A stretch of DNA of 25,841 bases, taken from Bacteroidales bacterium UBA5433. Lineage in GTDB: Bacteria > Bacteroidota > Bacteroidia > Bacteroidales > UBA932. Positions 16,287 through 23,506 of the stretch are shown in pieces (within the stretch, counting starts at the first letter, position 1; every line of letters starts with the position of its first letter). The notes under the pieces were generated by a model. The model did not search any database. It saw only the letters and a list, made by a program, of their open reading frames with translations, and was not told the DNA's origin. Made by a program: the position numbers and the translations under genes. The stretch is taken from assembly GCA_002427525.1 (NCBI GenBank), contig DIRP01000017.1, positions 30,021 through 55,861 on the forward strand. Direction: 5' to 3'.

Positions 16287-17080
16287 TCTTTCATTCTGCT
16301 TTTGAGTATGCCTACCTGTGGCTTCCTTTCATAGGGTTTGTTGTAGGATTTTTTGGATCCCTGACCGGAGGAGGCGGGGGTTTCATTTTCATTCCCTTGC
16401 TTACCATCTTGTTTGGGGTCGCGCCTCATGTTGCCATCGGCAGCTCCCTGGCAGCCACCCTGCCTATCTGCCTGGCAGGTGCTTACGGTCATTACAAAAA
16501 AAAGAATCTGGACCTGCGCATTGGTTTAATCTTTGCCGCCGGCGGGATTCTTGGCGCATTAGTGGGTGCAGGAATTACCCGTTTTCTCACCGGACGTCAG
16601 CTGCGTATTGCTTTTGGCATCTATTCCATCCTGATTGCTATAACTATGTATGCAGGACACAGAAAAGACCAAAAAAACACAGCAAACGGAGATGGCCCTC
16701 AGGAGCTCACCCTGGCAAGCAAGTATTCAAGAAGCACGTTGTTTGGCATTTTATCCGGCATTATAACAGCCACATTTGGTACCAGCGGCTCTGCACCCAT
16801 CCTGGCCGGTCTTATGAGCATACGCATGCCCCTGAAACTGGTTCTTGGTACCTCTCTGGTGGTTGTTTTTGTCAATACGTGCTCTGCCCTGGGTGCCCAT
16901 CTTCTGGTAGGACAAGTTGACCTGACCCTGGTACTATTTCTGGCTTGCGGATCCATAATAGGCGCGTTGCTGGGACCTCGCTTGCTGGCAAACATTAAAG
17001 TAGAGAAAGCTGAAGGAAAGGTACGGGTGTGGTATGCTCTGGGAATGATTGTTTCCGGAATACTTATGATTGTGCTTTAA
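16283..17080 (+). CDS. TSUP (TauE/SafE) family permease
   Basis: A 265-residue inner-membrane protein with about eight helices in two inverted halves. The N-terminal GFVVGFFGSLTGGGGGFIFIPLL and the second-half GIITATFGTSGSAPILAGL are the paired glycine-rich signatures of TSUP permeases, which move sulfite, sulfonates, thiosulfate or other organic anions. The start codon overlaps the previous stop (ATGA), so it is translationally coupled to the CDP-alcohol transferase. In this lipid-enzyme operon a sulfur-anion transporter is unexpected; it might handle a head-group-related anion, or it may simply share regulation. A longer in-frame version starting within the previous gene is rejected. Confidence 0.85.
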   Translation: MIFHSAFEYAYLWLPFIGFVVGFFGSLTGGGGGFIFIPLLTILFGVAPHVAIGSSLAATLPICLAGAYGHYKKKNLDLRIGLIFAAGGILGALVGAGITRFLTGRQLRIAFGIYSILIAITMYAGHRKDQKNTANGDGPQELTLASKYSRSTLFGILSGIITATFGTSGSAPILAGLMSIRMPLKLVLGTSLVVVFVNTCSALGAHLLVGQVDLTLVLFLACGSIIGALLGPRLLANIKVEKAEGKVRVWYALGMIVSGILMIVL

Positions 17081-17098
17081 GCAGTAAAACAAACGGCG

Positions 17099-17833
17099 AT
17101 GATCCGTACTCTATACATAACCATTTTGAGCTATTTTCTAGTGGGAGGCATTTTATTTTATTTCATAGAGAAAAAGCTATCGAAAGAAAAGGCCCGGCAC
17201 AACCGGATTAAGTTCATTGTTTACTTTTTGATCATTAACGGTTTGTTCCTGAGTATTGTTATAGAACCGCTTGTTTTTAGAATCCTTTCCGGAGTTATTG
17301 TGGTGTTGGGACTTTACGAACTTCTAAAACTGTATTTGGCAAGCAACCGAAAGAATAAAGGTTTTTTTCTTTTCTCCCTGCTCCTATACCTCCTCTTATC
17401 GGTTGGCTTTCTTTATTTCAGTGCCCTGAACATAAACTGGATTCTGTTCACGTTTATGATTCTGTCAGTACTTGACAGTTTTAGTCAAATTTTTGGGCAA
17501 CTGTTTGGCAAACATCAAATTGCAAAAAAAATAAGCCCCGGCAAAACGGCCGAAGGGCTAGCAGGAGGCACATTAACAGCACTTCTGACAGCTGTTTTGA
17601 TAAGAAAATTAATACACTTTGAAATCACTACAATACTTCTGCTGGCAGCAGGGGTGGTCCTCTGGGCTTTTCTGGGCGACCTGGCCGCCTCGGCTTACAA
17701 AAGAAAGTACCAAGTCAAAGATTTTTCCAAATTGATCCCGGGGCACGGGGGAATTCTGGACCGTTTTGACAGCCTGATTGCAGCAGGGGCGTGGATGGGT
17801 TTCATTGGATATTTGATACTTATTGCAACATGA
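17099..17833 (+). CDS. Phosphatidate cytidylyltransferase-like (CdsA family) protein
   Basis: A 244-residue membrane protein that carries the full CDP-diacylglycerol synthase signature at residues 198-224: S-A-Y-K-R, then K-D, then PGHGGILDRFD, including the metal-binding final Asp. The earlier motifs LDSFSQIFGQLFGK (125-138) and SPGKTAEG (146-153, for the usual SPKKTxEG) are also present. The reaction is lipid phosphate plus CTP giving CDP-lipid plus pyrophosphate. About seven helices are visible. It starts 18 nt after the TSUP gene and overlaps the kinase-like gene by 4 nt. Whether this is the only CdsA of the cell or a second, specialised copy cannot be told; its operon partners favour a dedicated role. 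Confidence 0.88.
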   Translation: MIRTLYITILSYFLVGGILFYFIEKKLSKEKARHNRIKFIVYFLIINGLFLSIVIEPLVFRILSGVIVVLGLYELLKLYLASNRKNKGFFLFSLLLYLLLSVGFLYFSALNINWILFTFMILSVLDSFSQIFGQLFGKHQIAKKISPGKTAEGLAGGTLTALLTAVLIRKLIHFEITTILLLAAGVVLWAFLGDLAASAYKRKYQVKDFSKLIPGHGGILDRFDSLIAAGAWMGFIGYLILIAT

Positions 17834-18510
17834 TCAACCAATTTTTTTTAACAGCCATTATTCTGGTGGCCATTGTTTTGGTACTTGCTTTTACAGAGCT
17901 GATGTACAGACGCCTGGAACTACCCAGCGAGATTACCAGAAAATTTGCCCATTTTACGGCAACACTGGCTACCCTCATTTTACCGTACATCTTCAACAGC
18001 CACTGGTATATTCTGGTGTTGGCTTTGTTCTTTTTTCTTATCCTGTTTTTTAGCAAACAAGGGACCCAGCTGAATTCCATCCACAAAATTGATAGAAAAT
18101 CTGTAGGTGGCTACCTGCTGCCGGTTGCCATTTATTGTACATTTCTGATTTCTTATTTGCTGAAAAACAAATTCCTGTACATCCTGCCCATCCTTATATT
18201 AGGTATCTGTGACCCCATGGCCGGCATACTGGGCATGAACCTGAAACGCAACAACAGGCAGATTTGTATCTTTGGACACACCCTGCAAAAAACGTTATTG
18301 GGTTCCGTTTCTTTTTTTATAACCTGTTTTCTGATATCTGTCATAGCCCTGTATATTTATTTAGGAGTGTTCCATATGAAAACCTTCTGGCTTGCCCTGT
18401 TGGTGGCTGTTGTCACCACCCTTACAGAAATGTTTTCAAAAAAAGGCTGGGACAACCTGTTGATTCCTTTAAGTGCCCAACTGATACTTATTCTAATTCT
18501 AATCCTATAA
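17830..18510 (+). CDS. Dolichol/phytol/diacylglycerol kinase-like (SEC59/VTE5/DGK1 family) membrane protein
   Basis: A 226-residue protein with about seven helices. Motifs shared by CTP-dependent dolichol kinase, phytol kinase and yeast DGK1 are visible in order: E-I-T-R-K-F-A-H (34-41), a KxxGG-type segment (DRKSVGG, 88-94), CDPMAGILG (127-135), GHTLQKTLLGS (149-159) and TEMFSKKGWDNLLIPL (199-214) with the terminal DN-x2-xP. The family phosphorylates lipid alcohols. Its start overlaps the CdsA-like stop by 4 nt. Placed after a cytidylyltransferase and a CDP-alcohol transferase, it could make the lipid phosphate that the CdsA-like enzyme activates; the actual lipid (diacylglycerol, polyprenol or other) is not known. 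Confidence 0.8.
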   Translation: MINQFFLTAIILVAIVLVLAFTELMYRRLELPSEITRKFAHFTATLATLILPYIFNSHWYILVLALFFFLILFFSKQGTQLNSIHKIDRKSVGGYLLPVAIYCTFLISYLLKNKFLYILPILILGICDPMAGILGMNLKRNNRQICIFGHTLQKTLLGSVSFFITCFLISVIALYIYLGVFHMKTFWLALLVAVVTTLTEMFSKKGWDNLLIPLSAQLILILILIL

Positions 18511-18551
18511 CAAATAACCTTTAGTTGACACGTTATCCTTATTTGATATGA

Positions 18552-19139
18552 TTTTATGCGTCTTTGCTGTCTTCACAAGTTTTAAAGATTGCATCCCATA
18601 CTCAATCATTCCCATACACCCTTACAGAGCCGGGTATCTTTACTTCAAATAAACAGCCGCAAGTGCTTTGGCTTGGGGTTGATGCACCTGTTCATCTTAA
18701 GACTTTAAAACAAGCTGTTGATACGATGGCCATCAACCTCGGCTTTCAAGCAGACAACAGACCTTTCAAACCGCACCTCACACTGGGCCGATTCCGCCCC
18801 GACCACCCCATCCCCCCACCTGCCGCGTACCGAATAACCCCCAACGCCTCGGCACAAAACATTCTTGCCCCCATCACCTTGAATACGCGTACCTCTGCGG
18901 TGCACTCTTCCGCGACAAATACCCCTGCGGCGAACTCTTCCACGACAAATACCCCTGCGGCACACACCTCGGCACACACCTTGGCGCAAAACTCCGCAGC
19001 ACAAAACTCCGGGCGTGGAGCAGTTTCCTTTCCCATCACTTGCCGGGCCACCCGGCTGATTCTCTATGAGAGCCGGCTTACCCCCTCAGGTCCAATCCAT
19101 AAAGCACTTTGTGAGGCCCCTTTGAAAACACAAAGTTGA
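18552..19139 (+). pseudogene. thpR: 5'-truncated thpR (RNA 2',3'-cyclic phosphodiesterase) with internal repeat insertion
   Basis: The open frame has no ATG; it opens after a TGA at 18549. Its product resembles the second half of ThpR/2H phosphoesterases: a FPYTLTEPGIF segment, then VLWLGVD, then the second 2H motif in RPFKPHLTLGRF (about 18763-18798). The first half, including the first HxTx motif, is missing, and upstream sequence belongs to the kinase gene or is non-coding. The C-terminal part is split by about 60 residues rich in Thr, Ser, Ala and Asn, encoded by a degenerate tandem repeat; the expected family ending (RLILYESRLTPSGPIHKAL) follows. With one of two catalytic His motifs lost it should not be active. 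It follows the lipid operon by about 40 nt and has no promoter that I can see. Confidence 0.65.
18887..18976 (+). repeat. Degenerate 30-bp tandem repeat inside the thpR relic
   Basis: Two to three units of about 30 bp are visible. The clearest unit runs 18917-18946 (AAATACCCCTGCGG followed by CGAACTCTTCCACGAC). The preceding one (from about 18887) shares CTCTGCGG and CACTCTTCCGCGAC, and the next (from 18947) repeats AAATACCCCTGCGG and then drifts. The period is a multiple of three, so the frame is kept (TNTPAA and SSATNTP type peptide). Confidence 0.7.
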
Positions 19140-19153
19140 TTTTTTACTTTTCG

Positions 19154-19161
19154 TATCTTTG
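19154..19161 (+). promoter_or_regulatory. TAnnTTTG promoter, 5 nt before the MEMO-AMMECR1 gene
   Basis: TATCTTTG is followed by TATCT and the ATG at 19167. The exact consensus match and the short spacing again suggest a leaderless or near-leaderless transcript, independent of the relic upstream. Confidence 0.62.
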
Positions 19162-19166
19162 TATCT

Positions 19167-20699
19167 ATGCGACGAGATAACAATAAAGAACGGTTTGCAC
19201 GACCCCCGGCTGTTGCCGGCCGGTTTTACAGCGGTACGGAAAAAGATCTCCGACAAGAAGTAGATCAATTGTTCACACATGCCGTAGCCCATACCGGACA
19301 TCGGGTAAGAGCCCTGATTGTTCCGCATGCCGGGTACGTTTTTTCCGGAGGAGTAGCCGCCAGTGCTTTTAACCAGCTGAACAGAAAGAGCAACTACAAG
19401 CGGATTTTTCTTATAGGTTCTTCGCACCGCATACCGATTTCAGGAGCTGCCGTTTATACAGAAGGAGACTACCGGACTCCCCTGGGAACAGTCCCCGTGG
19501 ACAGTGAACTGGGGAAAGAGCTGGTCACCGCTCACCCCGGTCTTTTTACGGCTAACAGCCATGCCCACAGCGGCGAACACAGCCTGGAAGTCCAGTTGCC
19601 TTTCCTTCAACATATCTACGGGAATAAAATCTTGCTCGTTCCCTTGGTTATTGGAACTTTCAAGGCAAGCGTCTGCCGGGAAATTGCCCGGGCTCTGGCA
19701 CCGTGGTTTACAAAAGAAAACCTGTTTGTAATCAGCACCGATTTTTCCCATTATCCCTCCTACAAAGATGCTATTGCTACAGACGCCCGCACCAAAGACG
19801 CCATCCTGAGCAACAACCCTGACATCCTGCTGCAAGTACTCGATGAAAACGAAAGCGCTTCCATTCCCGGTCTGGACACCAGCCTGTGCGGCTGGACCTC
19901 GGTACTCACCCTGCTATACCTCACCCAGGAGCAACACACAAACGGATCGTCAGAGCCCGTCTCGCAGGAATCTGCCACAGCCCGGACTCCTCTCGCAACA
20001 CAAGAATCCTTTATGTACGTGCCTATTGAATACAAAAATTCCGGAGATGCCCCCCTGTACGGCGACAAAGAACAAGTAGTGGGATACTGGGCCATTGCGG
20101 TTACAGAAAAAAGGGCAGATTCAGAGAAAACGCTCTTTTCCCCCCAAGCCGAGACCCTGTTGAAAGACCTGGCCAGAAACGCCATCCGGCAGGCATTGGA
20201 AGAATCCGAAGCAGACGACTTTCTGCCGCAAGATCCAATGCAAAATCCCCAAGACCCTAAGCAGTATCCCCCTGAACTGCACAAACCTTACGGAGCCTTT
20301 GTTACGCTAAAACAGAACAACCGGCTACGTGGCTGCATAGGCCGAATTGTTTCAGACATTCCGTTGTATAAGCTCATACAGGAAATGGCTGTGGCAGCAG
20401 CGTTTTACGACGACCGTTTTCTTCCGGTAAGCCGGGAAGAACTGCCCGGACTGACTATTGAAATCACCGTACTCTCTACGCTCAAAAAAATCAAATCTAT
20501 TAACGAGATTGAACTGGGTAAACACGGCATTCTGATTGAAGACAGAGGCCGAGCCGGCGTGTTCCTGCCACAAGTGGCTACGGAAACCGGCTGGACCCTG
20601 GAAGAATTCCTGGGACATTGCTCCCGCGACAAAGCCGGATTGGGATGGGATGGCTGGAAAAATGCCCGCATTTCCATTTTCCATGCATTAAATGCATAA
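19167..20699 (+). CDS. MEMO-AMMECR1 fusion (AmmeMemoRadiSam system proteins B and A)
   Basis: A 510-residue cytosolic two-domain protein. Residues 8-315 are a MEMO domain, related to extradiol dioxygenases: PHAGYVFSGG (H54), GSSHR (H87), HSGEHSLEVQLPF (135-147), STDFSHY (H195) and Cys241 line up with the metal-site residues known in human MEMO1. Residues about 322-510 are an AMMECR1 domain with its hallmark LRGCIG (387-392), the preceding YGAFVTL and the later TIEITVLS. A Pro/Gln/Asp-rich linker (about 350-372) and a polar insert (about 253-280) are less conserved. These two proteins usually occur with a radical SAM enzyme as a three-part conserved cluster of unknown role; that partner is not in the window. 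It has its own promoter, and a terminator follows. Confidence 0.9.
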   Translation: MRRDNNKERFARPPAVAGRFYSGTEKDLRQEVDQLFTHAVAHTGHRVRALIVPHAGYVFSGGVAASAFNQLNRKSNYKRIFLIGSSHRIPISGAAVYTEGDYRTPLGTVPVDSELGKELVTAHPGLFTANSHAHSGEHSLEVQLPFLQHIYGNKILLVPLVIGTFKASVCREIARALAPWFTKENLFVISTDFSHYPSYKDAIATDARTKDAILSNNPDILLQVLDENESASIPGLDTSLCGWTSVLTLLYLTQEQHTNGSSEPVSQESATARTPLATQESFMYVPIEYKNSGDAPLYGDKEQVVGYWAIAVTEKRADSEKTLFSPQAETLLKDLARNAIRQALEESEADDFLPQDPMQNPQDPKQYPPELHKPYGAFVTLKQNNRLRGCIGRIVSDIPLYKLIQEMAVAAAFYDDRFLPVSREELPGLTIEITVLSTLKKIKSINEIELGKHGILIEDRGRAGVFLPQVATETGWTLEEFLGHCSRDKAGLGWDGWKNARISIFHALNA

Positions 20700-20773
20700 A
20701 GTGCGGCGGCATGGCAACTTTTGCAAAAAATGCGACAGTTCAAATGCAGGCAAAAAGCAGTAGGTGGAAGGCT

Positions 20774-20812
20774 GTATGTTTGTATATTGCAACATACAAT
20801 TTTTGTGTTTTT
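20774..20812 (+). terminator. Rho-independent terminator after the MEMO-AMMECR1 gene
   Basis: GTATGTT (20774-20780) pairs with AACATAC (20791-20797) around a 10-nt loop and is followed by AATTTTTGTGTTTTT. It lies about 75 nt after the stop codon. It also marks roughly where base composition turns AT-rich. Confidence 0.6.
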
Positions 20813-20901
20813 CTGTATTTTCAAAAATACAATTTGGCGCTTCTACCACACATGGCATACGCGGATATCTTTTCATCTAGAACTCAAAGGACCCCTTCCT
20901 G

Positions 20902-20958
20902 GTTTGAAATCATCCGAATATCTATACTATGAGTATAAATAATCACGCTATTTCAAAC
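20902..20958. promoter_or_regulatory. Nested inverted repeats upstream of the abiE operon (possible operator)
   Basis: GTTTGAAAT (20902-20910) and ATTTCAAAC (20950-20958) are a perfect 9-bp inverted repeat 39 nt apart. Inside it TATAC-TATGA-GTATA (20923-20937) forms a second one. They lie upstream of the -7 element at 20990. AbiEi antitoxins are known to bind inverted repeats upstream of their own operon and repress it, so autoregulation is a reasonable inference. The rest of 20813-21019 contains no gene that I can support. Confidence 0.4.
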
Positions 20959-20989
20959 TAAACATCTTGTTTATTTGAATTAAACCATT

Positions 20990-20997
20990 TATTTTTG
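20990..20997 (+). promoter_or_regulatory. TAnnTTTG promoter of the first abiE operon
   Basis: TATTTTTG matches the -7 consensus and lies 22 nt before the antitoxin ATG. A TTG (about 20967-20969) sits about 20 nt upstream, where the -33 element is expected. Confidence 0.55.
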
Positions 20998-21019
20998 CAG
21001 GGATATTAATACAAATAGT

Positions 21020-21796
21020 ATGACTAATTCGACGGAAATAAACCAAACGAAAATAAGCAAGTTGATACAAGACTCTCCTAAAGGGCTTGTATTGCTATCA
21101 TCTGGACTTGTTTCTAAGGGTTATTCGTATGAATTACAGCAAAGATATAGAAAAGGAGGTTGGCTCAAGTCTATAGGTAAAGGGGCAATGCTTAAATCAG
21201 GAGATCCATTTATGTTATTCGGTGCCCTTTCCGCTTTGCAATCACAATCAAGTATAAATATCCATATCGGAGGGCGTTCGGCATTGGAATTACAAGGAAG
21301 TACACACTATTTGCAACTAAGTTTTCCTGAAACAACATTGTTTGTTCCCGGACGAACCGAATTGCCACCATGGTTTATCAAAAACAAATGGGATTCAAAT
21401 TATAAGGTGTACAAAATCAGTCTATTTAATAATGATATGCTTGGTTTGACAATTTATCGAGACGGCGATATAGAAATGAATATTTCTAATCCTGCCCGTG
21501 CTATGTTGGAATGTTTGGCATTGACTCCGAATGAATTTTCTCTTAATGAGGCATTTGAGTTAATGGAGGGGCTTGCCACGTTACGTCCTAACCATGCTCA
21601 AGAATTATTAGAAGACTGTAAGTCCATAAAGGCTAAGAGACTTTTTCTTTATTTTGCTGAACGTGTTGGACATAGTTGGCTCAAATATATAGATCAAACA
21701 AAAATAGACCTTGGTTCGGGTAATAGAAGTATTGTCCCGAATGGTCTATTGGTTCCTAAATATAGTTTAGTATTACCCAAAGAGTTAGTTGAATGA
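21020..21796 (+). CDS. abiEi: Type IV toxin-antitoxin antitoxin, AbiEi family
   Basis: A 258-residue antitoxin-repressor. The N-terminal part (about 1-95) has the winged-helix-like layout of AbiEi (KLIQDSPKGLVLLSSGLVSKGYSY... then RYRKGGWLKSIGKGAML), and the C-terminal part contains HIGGRSALELQG (about 92-104), typical of the AbiEi antitoxin domain, followed by LTIYRDGDIEMNISNPARAMLECL. AbiEi proteins repress their own operon and counter the AbiEii nucleotidyltransferase without direct complex formation. Its stop overlaps the toxin start by 4 nt (ATGA), as is usual. Codon use is clearly more AT-rich than in the genes left of 20.7 kb, consistent with horizontal acquisition. The partner toxin in this copy is frameshifted. 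Confidence 0.85.
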   Translation: MTNSTEINQTKISKLIQDSPKGLVLLSSGLVSKGYSYELQQRYRKGGWLKSIGKGAMLKSGDPFMLFGALSALQSQSSINIHIGGRSALELQGSTHYLQLSFPETTLFVPGRTELPPWFIKNKWDSNYKVYKISLFNNDMLGLTIYRDGDIEMNISNPARAMLECLALTPNEFSLNEAFELMEGLATLRPNHAQELLEDCKSIKAKRLFLYFAERVGHSWLKYIDQTKIDLGSGNRSIVPNGLLVPKYSLVLPKELVE

Positions 21797-22699
21797 AAGA
21801 CATCTATAAAAAACAAGTCTCACTCCTATTGGAAATATTGCCGGAGATAGCAAAAGAGGATGTCTTTGCGCTTCATGGAGGAACCGCGATCAATCTGTTC
21901 AGTCTGAATATGCCTCGCTTGTCGATCGATATTGATCTTATATATACCCGCAAGTAATAATCGAGATAAAGATTTACTAAACATCCGGTTAGCTCTTGAA
22001 AGAGTGAAAGAGCGATTGGAGAAACGGATTCTCAATATAAATTTTGCAGATCCAATCAGAGCCGAAGAAAAATTGAAGTTAATCTGCACTATTCCGGAGG
22101 CAATGGTTAAAATAGAAGTAAATCAAATCAATCGAGGAATAATTTCAGATACTGAATTGGTGGTGTTATGCAACAAAGCACAGGAAGTATTTGATAAATT
22201 CTGTGAAGTAAGAATGGTTTCCCAAAAGCAACTATGGGGAGGAAAGATAAATGCAGCATTGGACAGGCAGCATCCTCGTGATTTATTTGACATACGGAAT
22301 CTCATCAATGAAGTTGGCTATTCTACTGATATCAAAGAGGGATTTATCTTTTTCCTTTTATGCGGTAAGCGTCCGATACATGAGTTGTTAAATCCTCATT
22401 ACATTGACCAGTCCGCAGTATTTGAGAGTCAATTTCAAGGAATGACAGATAATACTTTCGGAGATGACGAATATCAAGAGACAAGAGAACAATTTATAAG
22501 GATGATAAATGAGTCTTTGACAGATGAAGATAAGGAGTTCTTGTTGGCTTTCTCGAAAGGCAAGCCGGATTGGACGAAAGTGGATTACAGTAAATATCCG
22601 GCGATAAGATGGAAATTGCTCAACATCAAAAAGCTAAGAGATAGTAATCCTCAAAAGTATAGAGAACAGGTAGAAATGCTAAAACAGATTCTATTTTGA
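21793..22699 (+). pseudogene. abiEii: Type IV toxin AbiEii (nucleotidyltransferase), frameshifted in a TA run
   Basis: The first frame (21793-21957, 54 codons) contains the nucleotidyltransferase GGT motif (HGGTAINLF, residues 28-36) and the acidic LSIDIDLIY (43-51), then stops at TAA (21955-21957). The family continues without a gap in the +1 frame as IPASNNRDKDLLNIRL and on to LKQILF at 22699. Restoring two bases (TA) in the run TATATATA (21939-21946) would give an intact product of about 302 residues, the usual size, reading DIDLIYIPASN. Catalytic residues and the C-terminal body are thus on different frames. The toxin is inactive unless frameshifting, phase variation or a sequencing error is involved. 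Confidence 0.85.
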
Positions 22700-22720
22700 T
22701 GAAAGAAAACAAACGATTTC

Positions 22721-23506
22721 TTAATGCATTCTCCTTATAAATTCACTGAAATTCAATATCTTATCTTTCTCTCTCTTGTTAAATAGTAAATGTTCAAAAT
22801 CTTTGGATTTATGTTGTAAATCTATTTTTTCTATTGTTTCTATTAGTTTTACTTTTAGTTCAGTTAGGTTGTGAACACCCTGTTTTTTAGAAAGATAATC
22901 GTAATTTGGCTTTGTTAGAGAAAGCAAAAACAAAACATCATAAAAATCGCGTCCTTTTGCTCGTGAGAGTAATGCTGACAATTTCATTGCGCAAAGCACA
23001 TCATCCGGCGGAACAGGAAATAAAAAGAAAAAACCACAACGGCTAATGGTAGCCATTTGAGTCACATATTCAAACTCTTGATTTTGACTTTCAATCTTAA
23101 TCAGAAATCGTTCTTCCTTATATGCCGACAAACCTAAATCAAACAACAATTCAGGAAAATAAATACTTGAGCGAAATGCCGTTAATTTCTCACTTTGTTT
23201 TTCTCTCGTTTCGGCTCGTATGCCTGCCCGTTGCAAAAAAGTCAAAACCGTTTGCGACATTTCTGCAAAATCTTCAGCAGAAAAATTCTTACAATCAAAA
23301 TCTAAATCTTCTGAAAATCGGTCAATTCCTTTCACTAAACGCAAACTTGTACCACCTATGAAAGTGATTTTTCTTACAAATTTTGTGCTTGCCAAGAAAT
23401 TCAAAATCATCAGTTGAATATATTCTTTGACAATATACTTCTTGTGTGCAGGATTTTCTCTGATTTGTGGCGGAAAATAGTTTTGTATTTGTTCCAGGTT
23501 TAGCAT
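22721..23506 (-). CDS. abiEii: Type IV toxin, AbiEii/AbiGii nucleotidyltransferase family
   Basis: A 261-residue MNT-type nucleotidyltransferase. Motifs: FIGGTSLRLVKG (49-60), then FSEDLDFD (64-71), the GGTS and acidic residues that bind nucleotide and metal, and a later KLSALLSRAKGRDFYDVLFLL, the conserved K and RD segment of the family. It is intact. Homologues transfer nucleotides to targets such as tRNA acceptor stems, but the target here is unknown. Its start overlaps the antitoxin stop by 7 nt on the minus strand, and it runs head-on into the other abiEii with 21 nt between stop codons. It belongs to a different AbiEii branch from its neighbour: the size and motif context differ. Confidence 0.87.
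   Translation of the reverse strand: MLNLEQIQNYFPPQIRENPAHKKYIVKEYIQLMILNFLASTKFVRKITFIGGTSLRLVKGIDRFSEDLDFDCKNFSAEDFAEMSQTVLTFLQRAGIRAETREKQSEKLTAFRSSIYFPELLFDLGLSAYKEERFLIKIESQNQEFEYVTQMATISRCGFFFLFPVPPDDVLCAMKLSALLSRAKGRDFYDVLFLLSLTKPNYDYLSKKQGVHNLTELKVKLIETIEKIDLQHKSKDFEHLLFNKREKDKILNFSEFIRRMH

Noticed and set aside
18705..19004. Minus-strand Cys/Arg/Gly-repeat open frame over the thpR relic
   Set aside because: It is only the reverse reading of the 30-bp tandem repeat and has no start signals.
21930..21960. Programmed ribosomal frameshift in abiEii
   Set aside because: A +1 shift would drop a residue expected in the conserved block, and no slippery site or stimulatory structure is evident; loss of one TA unit explains the sequence more simply.
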